From NCBI RefSeq assembly GCF_004353925.1, contig NZ_SMOK01000011.1, positions 248,001 to 312,000 on the forward strand: 64,000 nucleotides of DNA, in the 5' to 3' direction. Under the pieces are notes generated by a model. The model saw only the letters and a program-made list of their open reading frames with translations, did no database searches and was not told where the DNA came from. Both the position numbers and the translations under genes were made by a program. This DNA is from Pseudomonas sp. H9 (GTDB taxonomy: Bacteria; Pseudomonadota; Gammaproteobacteria; Pseudomonadales; Pseudomonadaceae). Positions 1 through 8,700 of this stretch are shown here, one piece after another (the first letter of the stretch is position 1; every line of letters begins with the position of its first letter).

Positions 1-73
1 GCAGGAGCAGGCTTGTCCCGCGATTGCGGTGTATCAGACACATCGAATCGCAGGGCAAGCCCGATCCTACCGG
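1..73. repeat. Degenerate REP pair
   Basis: Two inverted copies of the Pseudomonas REP core, with mismatches (AGCAGGCTTGTCCCGCGAT on the left, CGCAGGGCAAGCCCGATCC on the right), separated by a short spacer. It is more decayed than the other REPs in the window and marks the left edge of the toxin island. Nothing else recognisable lies between it and the gene starting at 195. Confidence 0.75.
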
Positions 74-194
74 TACGCCTACCCGTGTGGACTCAGGTCC
101 GTTGTCCGGATAAACAGTGGCAATCGCTGATGATCGAAAGTAGTACGCGTTCGCCTCGCTACTCACTCAATCCAGCAACACAGGGAGTAACATC

Positions 195-1466
195 ATGGTT
201 GGCTATAACGCTGTCTTAGCAAGGAACACGCAAAACGCTCCGCAAGGCATAGGCCCTTACGCTCAAACCGTCGCCTTCTCTCACTACAATCATCTTTGCG
301 CCCAGCTCCCCGTTGACCCGACATCAGGGGGCGTTGTCGCGGGCGGTGTAAAAGCGCAGGCTGAGCAGTGCTTCCGAAACATCAAGGCCGTTATAGAAAG
401 CATCGACCATGTCATGGACGATGTTGTCAGGATTTCCGTCTTTGTCACAGACATCGCAGACAGCGACACGGTCTTTGACGTCTATCAAACGTATTTCTCC
501 AGTTACTTGCCGGCACTGACCACCGTTGCCGTGGCCGCTTTACCCTTGGGTGCTCGGGTGCAAGTAGAAGCGCTTGTCTCGAACGGCGAAGGCACAATCC
601 CCAACGCGCCACAGGCAGGCGACTTGATCAAGGTGGCAAGAAACACGAAAAATGCGCCAACAGATCCGCGCTCGACACAAACGGTCGCTTTTTCTCATTA
701 CAACAACCTCTCTGCTCAACTGCCCATTGATCCGGGGACAGGGAAACTGGTAGCCGGTGGCATAAAACAACAAACCGAGCAGTGCCTGGAGAACATCAAA
801 GCCATTCTGGAAAGTATTGATGTTCCTTTCGATGACATCGTTAAAATCACCCTCTTCCTGAAAAACCTTTCAGACGCCGACGCTGTGAATGAAGTGTATT
901 CAACCTTCTTCCCCGACTCGGCCATTGCCCGCACAGCGGCCTACGTTCCAGCTCGCACACTCGTTGCAGCCTCTGCCCTGCCCCTGGGTGCCTTGGTCCA
1001 GATCGAAGCTGTCGTCTCACACGGCGATGGCACGCCGCCGCAGGCGGTCGAGGACCGACACGGCATTGTTATCAAAGCCAACAACACAAGCAGTGCCCCG
1101 CTCTGCGCCCTCTCCACCCAGACGGTCGCTTTCTCCCACTACAACCACCTTTCGGCGCAACTTCCGCTCGACCCGAAAACAGGCCAACTGGCCACGGGCG
1201 GTGTAAAAGAACAGGCCGGGCAATGCCTGAAAAACATCAAAGCCATCGTAGAGAGCATCAATCATGCGATGGAAGATGTGGTCAAGATCAACCTCTACCT
1301 AAAAAACATCGATGATGTCGCTGCGGTGGATGAGGTGTATACCAGCTTCTTCCCAACGGCTGTGCCCGCACGTAGAACCGTAGGCGTATCGCAGCTACCT
1401 GGTGATGCGTTGGTACAGATCGAAGCCGTGGTAGCGAACGCAGAAGGCACGCCACCCAAGGCCTGA
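195..1466 (+). CDS. Triple-domain RidA/YjgF/UK114-like protein
   Basis: 423 aa built from three tandem RidA-like units (about residues 5-135, 145-280 and 291-423), each with the family pattern of an AQLP-DP segment, an EQC-NIKAI-ESI helix and a C-terminal LPxGAxVQIEAVV strand. Classical RidA is a single ~130-aa unit that forms a trimer and hydrolyses reactive enamine/imine intermediates, using an Arg in a PAR motif. Units 2 and 3 keep PAR (Arg254, Arg393). Unit 1 has PAL (Leu108), so it probably lacks deaminase activity. Unit 2 also has a short insertion before PAR. The GPYSQ-like motif survives only in unit 1 (GPYAQ). A covalently linked pseudo-trimer is a natural reading. The start at 195 has GGGAG seven bases upstream. 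A hairpin terminator follows, so it is probably transcribed alone. The substrate is unknown. Confidence 0.88.
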   Translation: MVGYNAVLARNTQNAPQGIGPYAQTVAFSHYNHLCAQLPVDPTSGGVVAGGVKAQAEQCFRNIKAVIESIDHVMDDVVRISVFVTDIADSDTVFDVYQTYFSSYLPALTTVAVAALPLGARVQVEALVSNGEGTIPNAPQAGDLIKVARNTKNAPTDPRSTQTVAFSHYNNLSAQLPIDPGTGKLVAGGIKQQTEQCLENIKAILESIDVPFDDIVKITLFLKNLSDADAVNEVYSTFFPDSAIARTAAYVPARTLVAASALPLGALVQIEAVVSHGDGTPPQAVEDRHGIVIKANNTSSAPLCALSTQTVAFSHYNHLSAQLPLDPKTGQLATGGVKEQAGQCLKNIKAIVESINHAMEDVVKINLYLKNIDDVAAVDEVYTSFFPTAVPARRTVGVSQLPGDALVQIEAVVANAEGTPPKA

Positions 1467-1477
1467 CAAGGCAAATG

Positions 1478-1514
1478 AAAAAGCCCCGGCCACGCTTGCG
1501 CCGGGGCTTTTTCT
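1478..1514 (+). terminator. Rho-independent terminator after triple RidA
   Basis: AAAGCCCCGGC and GCCGGGGCTTT form a perfect GC-rich stem around a short loop, followed by TTTTTCT. This is a textbook intrinsic terminator 14 bases after the stop codon of the RidA-like gene. Confidence 0.9.
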
Positions 1515-1577
1515 ACTTGAACGCAGGGCCCGTAATGGGCAAGTATCCGTCCTCGAATTTTATGGAGGGCAATGCTG

Positions 1578-1769
1578 ATGTCGAAACCCAAAACCGTGGC
1601 TGAATTGATTGCGGCCCTGTCGCGCCTGCCACAAGACGCCAAGGTTATCGTTCAGGGTGGCCTTACCTTGAAAGACATCAGCGCCTTTGGCCCGGGCCAG
1701 ATTCAGATCGAGTTCGAGGAACAGATCATTGACTCCTCGCCTTCATGGATCGTTTTCGTGAAAAAGTGA
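1578..1769 (+). CDS. Small conserved-looking hypothetical protein
   Basis: 63 aa starting MSKPKTVAELIAALSRLP. An in-frame ATG also exists at 1572, but GGAGG at 1564-1568 is nine bases from the 1578 ATG and only three from 1572, so 1578 is preferred. The protein has no signal peptide or membrane segment. It is predicted as an N-terminal amphipathic helix (VAELIAALSRLPQDAKVIV) followed by beta strands. The N-terminus resembles short modules in which a helix and a -DAKVIV- strand are followed by a hairpin, but I cannot assign a family. It lies alone after a terminator and converges on the zinc-ribbon gene, whose stop is 17 bases away. Confidence 0.6.
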   Translation: MSKPKTVAELIAALSRLPQDAKVIVQGGLTLKDISAFGPGQIQIEFEEQIIDSSPSWIVFVKK

Positions 1770-1786
1770 ACAGCGCCAAGGGCCAA

Positions 1787-2485
1787 TCACTCAGGCCGAA
1801 TCGGATCTGCCGAGAACCAGGAGCCCATCATCTGTGTGACCCCTGCTTTGAACTCGACATAACCGTGACGGTACGGCTCGTCTTTGCGGACCATGTCTTC
1901 GAATCGTTGTTTGATTTCTTGCGGGTCCGCCCCCGGCGAAGCCCCCGCCAAGGCCGCGCTGGCGACGGTTACAATCTCTTCACCGGAAGACCGATTGCCG
2001 TCACCTCCAGCAAAAATGGCAATACTGTCCAGCTGCCCGCTGTCCTTTTGGATCGAGGCGGTGAGCACAACGAAAGGCCCCAGTTCAGCATTGAGAAAGT
2101 CGTAGACTTCCCCCACATCGATGTTGGCCGTGTCAATGGTGTAAGAGAGGTTGGCCGCCTTGAGAAACGCGTTCACGCGGTCGGCATACTGCTTTGGCGT
2201 TTGCCCCAAGGTCTGGTAATAAACGATTTTGCCATTCAAGACTTGCAACGGCCCCCGCGGGCCGGTCTGCTCTTGGGCCGATTCAGGTGCGCCCTGCACG
2301 TTGCGGGTCAACGTGGTCCAGCCTGAATACACCGCAATCCACAAGCCCAGCACCAGGCCCACCGCTGCGATCAACTTCAATTGCCTGGCCCTGTCGACGG
2401 TTGGGTAATCCTCGCCGCAGTTGGGGCAGGTTTTCGCATCGGGTTCTACAAGCTGCTTGCACGCGTTGCATAGCGTCTTGGTCAT
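1787..2485 (-). CDS. Zinc-ribbon single-pass membrane protein
   Basis: 232 aa. The N-terminus carries a zinc ribbon (Cys6/Cys9 and Cys20/Cys23, two CxxC knuckles). One hydrophobic segment follows at about residues 37-56 (LIAAVGLVLGLWIAVYSGW), then a ~175-aa soluble domain with no motif I recognise. The ribbon should face the cytoplasm and the C-terminal domain the periplasm. An upstream in-frame start would add 43 residues of unlikely sequence; the ATG at 2485 begins directly at the ribbon (MTKTLCNACK). The gene is divergent from the TcA toxin gene, with a 246-base intergenic region carrying a perfect inverted repeat. A connection to the toxin is possible but is shown only by position. Confidence 0.72.
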   Translation of the reverse strand: MTKTLCNACKQLVEPDAKTCPNCGEDYPTVDRARQLKLIAAVGLVLGLWIAVYSGWTTLTRNVQGAPESAQEQTGPRGPLQVLNGKIVYYQTLGQTPKQYADRVNAFLKAANLSYTIDTANIDVGEVYDFLNAELGPFVVLTASIQKDSGQLDSIAIFAGGDGNRSSGEEIVTVASAALAGASPGADPQEIKQRFEDMVRKDEPYRHGYVEFKAGVTQMMGSWFSADPIRPE

Positions 2486-2610
2486 AAATGAACGCCCTTT
2501 TCTTCCTTGAATACATGTGCGAACACGCTGGTCACGCTTATCAGTGGTCCGGTGGCCCGCGAGTGTACTGAAGATTGTCACACCAACCAACACTGGGCCG
2601 GCCTGGCAAT

Positions 2611-2638
2611 GCACACCTGATATTTTTGTCAGGTGTGC
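2611..2638. promoter_or_regulatory. Perfect 10-bp inverted repeat upstream of tcA
   Basis: GCACACCTGA and TCAGGTGTGC flank the 8-base spacer TATTTTTG. It lies in the divergent intergenic region about 94 bases before the TcA start. There is no T tract after the right arm, so it is not an ordinary terminator for either gene. An operator for a dimeric regulator, or a hairpin in the 5' leader of the toxin mRNA, both fit. Confidence 0.55.
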
Positions 2639-2731
2639 GTGCGGTGATGCCGGTGTAGGGTTTGGTCACTGCATCCAGCGTGGTGATGTCCTGGTGCAAA
2701 GCCCTCATCACAGTTGCCCAGGACTTTGACG

Positions 2732-5700
2732 ATGAATGACCTTTCGACCCAGGCCAGCCAAAACAGCCCGTCAACCCGCAAGGACGCAGCCAACTACATG
2801 GGCCTGTTTCCCGACAGTCAAACCCGCTGTGCGCCCGGCGCGCTTCAGGCCAACAACGGTCGCCTCGCTTACCTGGTTTATCTCAAGTCGTTGGTCGAAG
2901 CCTTTGAAGCCCGGGCGGATGTGGCACCGGCGATCACCTTGCAAGAGCGCCGCCCCGACCTGCTGCAACTGAAACTCGACGATAAAACTTCCAAGCGCAG
3001 CCTGCCCACCCTTCGCGTGGTGCTGGGTGTGCTGGAAAGCCGCGCGCGCGAGGTGTTGAAGGGGCCTAAGACATTGCAGCAGGCGGTTGCCGAAGGCGTC
3101 TGCCACGGCAACGTGCCGTTCAATGCCCCCTGGGAAGCGATCAAGGCAACACTGGCGGTAAAACAGCTTTCGCTGTGGGACGTGACGGGCAGCTGCACCA
3201 CAGACAGCCCTGCCTTCACCTTCGATAACCTCACCCTCCCCGGCCTGCGCGAGGCGATCACCCTCAGCAACGGTTTTTCACCGCAACTGAGCACCTTGCT
3301 ATTGGCCAAGCGCGAAAGCGACGCGGCCTTTTATCAACGGCATTTCCATACCCGCTTGGAGGCACGGAGCACTCTGAGTACAGCGCAAGGCCTGTGCAAG
3401 GCCCTGGGCATCACCCGCAAACACTTGCGCCAACTGTTGGCGGTGCAAGCCATTGGCAAAGACCAAACTGCGGTTACCCGTAGCGCCAATGTCACCACCG
3501 CCACTGTCGCAGCGGCCTCGAGTAAGGTTTACGGGGCCAGCGTTATCAACAATAGCGGCGCCCCGCTTTACCTGACTCGCCCTGACCCCGTCGGCAAGAC
3601 CGTCCACATCACCGGCATGACCACCAGCCACCTGGACCGTTTGCAACGTATGCTGCGCCTGCAACGCGCCCTGGAACTGGAGGCTGACGAGACCGACAGC
3701 GTGGTGATGGCTGCTCTGCGGGCTGAAGGCCTGCAGCCTGATTACACGTTGAGCGCAGCGACCCTGCGAGCCCTCGGCCTGTTCCGCCACCTTCAGCAAC
3801 ACTATGGTGCAACCGCCGCCCAGTTCGCCGCGTTCATCCATGAGATTTCACCCTACAGCAGTAACCGCACACCGGCGTTTTTCGACCGCTTGTTCAACCC
3901 CGACAGCAGCGACGAAGACACCGCCCCTACCCCGCCACTGGTGCTCGACGGCAGTGCTTTTGACCCCGCCGCAACCGAAGGTGCCGATGCCCAGACCATG
4001 AAGCTGTTGTGCCTGGGCTTGAAAGTCGACGAGCCGCTGCTGCGCGGCATACTCGAACAAGTGGTCAAAGCCCAGCAACTGAGCCAACCCACCCGCTCGC
4101 TAGCGGTGATCTCGGCCTGCTACCGGATGACCGCCTTGCCCCGGTTGTTTGGCATAGACGCCCAGTCCGGGGTGCTAGCTCTGGGTTTACTGAGCCGGCA
4201 AACGCCGGCCTATGTCAGGCAATTGGCGGGCGTGCCCAGCCTCGCGTCGGCATCGGCCGAGGCCGATATTGTCGATGTGATCGTCGGTTTCATGGACACA
4301 CTGCTTTGGCTCAAGCGCGAGGCGCTGAACGTTCAGCAGTTGGTGTTTATCCTGCAGAACGACAGCCCTATTGCCAATACAGAATGGAACATCGCCTTCA
4401 CCGAAGACTTCAACAAGGCAACCGACACACCGGATGAGGTAGTGCATGCCGCGCTGCGCAAAGCGCTGACACTGGAGTCCGACAATCAGCTTGCCGACCT
4501 GCTGCGCTGGGCGAACCTCAAGCCCGACGCACTCCTTGCCCGCATGCAAGCGCTTGACCAGGAAAGTAATGAAAAGAGCAAGGCGCCCCTCCAATGCTTC
4601 ACTCCAACCGACCTGCTCGAGTGGACGAAGCTTGAGCGCTACAGCGCGCTGATCAAACTGTTCAAACTCAGCGCGGGCGCGGTCGATGCGTTGGTCAATC
4701 AACCTGCCTGTTTCGACCTGCAGGGCACATCGGCCACAACACTACGCCCTCTTGACCTGACCACCGTGTATCAACTCAGCCGCTACAAAGCCCTGTTAGC
4801 CCGACTGCCTATGGAACGCAGTGAAAGCGATGTATTGAGTTACCTCCAGAATGCGGTGAAACAGGGCGAAGTCAGCGCAGCGCAATCGGCCAACGCCGCC
4901 TGGGCAACCGTGGAAAAGCTCCTGAACCAGCCCACAGACCGCCTGGCCCGACTCAGCACACTGACACCGCCGACAACATTGTGCGCGCTCGATCGGCTGA
5001 TGCGCCTGCTGGATCTGGCACAACAGCACCGCTTGTCAGTGGATGCCTTGGTTGGCCTCGGCGAACTCAGGCAAACCCGCGATGACGCCGCCTTCGAGCG
5101 TTTCGCAACCGCCTTGCGTCAAGGCTGCTCAAGCCCCCAGCGCAAAGCGTTGGACGCGCAACTGCGCATGGCCTGGCGCGACGCATTGGTGGCCTGGATG
5201 CTGGTGCACTGGGCGCCCGCCGACGCCAAACGCAGCTGGGTCAACTCTCCACAAACCCTGGCCGACTACCTGCTGCTCGACCTGCAAGTCGCTCACCAAC
5301 CACTGACCACCCGCCTGTTGTCAGCCACCGCCAGCCTGCAGCGCTACCTGCACCAGATTCATTCGCGCCTGGAAAACGGCTACCGCAACACCGCCATCAG
5401 CGAGCATGAGCGTGACGAATGGGTCGATTTTGCCAGCCACTATGAGCGCTGGAAATTGCGTGAAGACGTGCGCAACGAGCCACAGAACTTCATCGACCCG
5501 ACCCGCCGCGAGCGCAAAACCACGGCGTTCAAAGAGTTGGAAACGCAGCTGGCCCAAGGCAAATGCCGGCCTGAAGATATTCAAACGGCGATGCTCGGGT
5601 ACCTGAGTAGTTTCGAGAAAGTCAGCAATATCCAGCCGATTTCCGCCTACGCCGATGGTACGTCGCCGCTGGAAGACACCTACCACTTCATTGGCAAGAC

Positions 5701-8700
5701 CAATGTCGAACCGGTGGAGTATTACTGGCGCACCCTTGACCTGAAGCAGCGCGATCAGCACAACGCACCCAGCATGCTGGCGTGGGGTGAATGGGAGAAA
5801 ATCTCGCTGCCGCTGGCCGGTAACCTGGTGCTGACGACGTTGCCGAAAACAGCGCCCCTGCAGTACCGCGAAAAGCCAGACACACCCGAAGCCGACAAAG
5901 CAGCCGAAGCGCAGAAAAAATCGGATGCCGAGAAGGAAAAACAGGCAGAAGACGCACGCCTTGCAGAAGACCTGCGCACACACATCGAGTTGATCCGCCC
6001 GGTGATCATCGCCGGGCGCCGCTATGTGGTGTGGGCAGAGTGGGAAGCTACCGCCATTGCCATGGGGCCGGAAAACAAGCAGAGCCCCTATTTTCCGTTG
6101 CGCGTCTGCTTTGCCTTCCAGCAGACGGATGGCGCCTGGAGCGCCCCCAACGAATTGATACGCCTGGATGGGCATGATGAACAGGGTGTTTTCGATCCAA
6201 ACCTGTCGGTGGAAACACCGGTGAATGGCTCAACTCCCAGTAATGCGTTTTTGAAAACCAAAGACTTCGTGCCTGGGTTAGCGGTGATGTTGAACAACAT
6301 GGGGGGTCGGTTGAATGACCCTTGGCTGACTGTGCTTTTGTTTGATGGCTCCTCTAGCACTATTCCAACACTCGAAAAAATCCCGGAATGGAAAACTGAA
6401 AATAAATACTTCATTGTAAACAGAGATCTTCTTCTGCTCGAAAATAAAGCCTTGGATGCGAAATCAGAACCTGACATCCCTATAGAGTCTAGGCTAGTAC
6501 AAAATTGGCTATTTTTTTTCAGTGATCCGCGTGTAGTTCAACACCCTTACGTAGGCCCTATGGCAGCAATCGAGGATACTGGTACACCGACCCACGAAAT
6601 GAGAGACTTTGATGTTGTTGGCTGCTTTGGTATAAATGAATTTATTAATATAAATAGATTAATTCCTCCTTTCAAAAAAAGAGTTTCAGCGAATCAAAAA
6701 GAAATAGAGATAAAAATTCCAAATTCGCTCACAATCTCCCGCTCATGGACTTCACATCCAAGTCATGTAATTCATCATCAGGTCTATGGTTTGTTGGCGT
6801 ACTGCAAGGTAGGCCTGATTGAGCACGCTGAAACTTTCCAGATAACCGTCGACATGATTGTTGCCAGCGAAAAAATAAATAATTTCAGTGATCTAGATGT
6901 TTTCTCACTTAATGTTAGTGTTGACGAGTTCAGGCTTGGGCAAGCCATAACGTTGAGAAGTGAAAGCCTAGAAATAAAATATGATAAAGGAGAAAAAAAC
7001 TACAATGCGAAGCTTGAACGCACCCTAAGCCATTTGAGTTTTGATGGTATTTATTCGGACGAAGTTCTTTTTAAAAACCCGCAGCTTGATGAAAAAGCAA
7101 AGCTATCGCTTCTACCTTTCGAGCAAAGCGACATTCGCCTTCCCGTTACATTTACGGTTGATAATTCCGTTTCTGAAAATGTCGCCTGGCTGCTGTCCGC
7201 TCATGAAAAAAAATTGTTGGAAGACTTTAATCTTATCGATCTAATCGGTTATGCCAAATCCCCTGGAAGCGGTTTCGCGGCATTAAAGAAATTGATTTTT
7301 AAGGAACGTTATATTACAGAGTATACGCTCGCCAATATTCTTGGTTCCTCCTGCTATCAAGGTCCGAAGGGTATTATATCAATTGAAAATGCCGTGATTC
7401 GAGCTAGGGCTGAAAATAACACGACTGCGATTAACGCACTTTTAGAAGTCGAAGTTGAGTCCATAGCTGGTGACTTGGAGTATGAAGTTCCTTCAGGTAT
7501 ATTAATCTCCTCAATTGTTCGCCTGTGGCACCACCATCCGGAAGAGTCGCGAAGAATATTTTTGTGTATTGACCCGCAACACAAAGTTGAATTTTATTGC
7601 ACGTTTTCCGCAGATGGCGAAGGGTATTTAACTTTTCGGCACCCCATAAATAGAGACGCACCTGAATATGTTGTCACGCTTACGATAATTGATGAGGCCA
7701 CGCACAAAAATATTATTCGAATATCCCAATCATATCGTTTAACAGACCTGCCAGACGATCTGGTCCCTAGCGTTAGAGTCAGACGCAACAACGAGCAAGC
7801 ACTGTACCTGGACTTTGATGAAGTCAATTCCAAATCAGGCGGCGAGCCGGTCCCACATCAACGACTCAACACACTATTCGGCAAACAACTTGTCGCCCTC
7901 GCCACCCAATCAGTGGAACGCGCGCTGTCTTGGGAAGCTCAGTGTTTACCCGAACCGCGACTTGCCGCCGGAACTTCCGACACCACGGTCGACTTCCGTA
8001 GCGCCAATGGCCTGTACTTCTGGGAGCTGTTCTTCCACGCGCCAATGCTGGTGGCCTGGCAACTGCGCCAGAACCGCGAGTACCGCGAGGCATGGCGCTG
8101 GTGCACACGCCATCTGTTCGATCCCTATCGCACCTGGAAATCCGAAGGCAACCAAGCGCCGCTGTACTGGATGACTCAACCGATCATCGGGCGCAGTGCA
8201 TACGCGCCAAGCAACGAGGTAAACGACCCTGATCTGTTGGCCTACGCCGCCCCTGTGCGCTACCGCATGGCGCTGCATCTGTTCGTGGTGGAAAGCTGGC
8301 AACGCCAGGGCGACGATTTGTACCGCCAACTCACCCGCGACACCTTGGTCGAGGCCGCAATCTGCTACGACCGGGCCCTGCGCCTGATCGGCACGCTGCC
8401 AGAGAACCTGTCCAGCACGCCTCGGGAGGCGCTGACGTTAGCCCAAGCACAGCGCGGCGATTTTACCCCACCGCTGAACAACAAACTGATCGAGTTGCGC
8501 AACCTGCTACGCAGTCGCCTGTTCAACCTGCGCCACGGCCTGACGCTGGACGGCAAACCCGCCACTTTGATGCTCAACCCGGACACCCTCGACCAAGCCC
8601 TGCTCGGGTTCGGCGCGGCTGCCGTTGAAGACAGCCAGGTGGCCAGAGTCGCACGCCCTGTGCCGCCCTGCCGCTATGAAGAAGTCCGTAAACGTGCAGA

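Noticed and set aside
2611..2638. Terminator upstream of tcA
   Set aside because: The T-run is in the loop, not after the stem, and no gene ends immediately before it on either strand.
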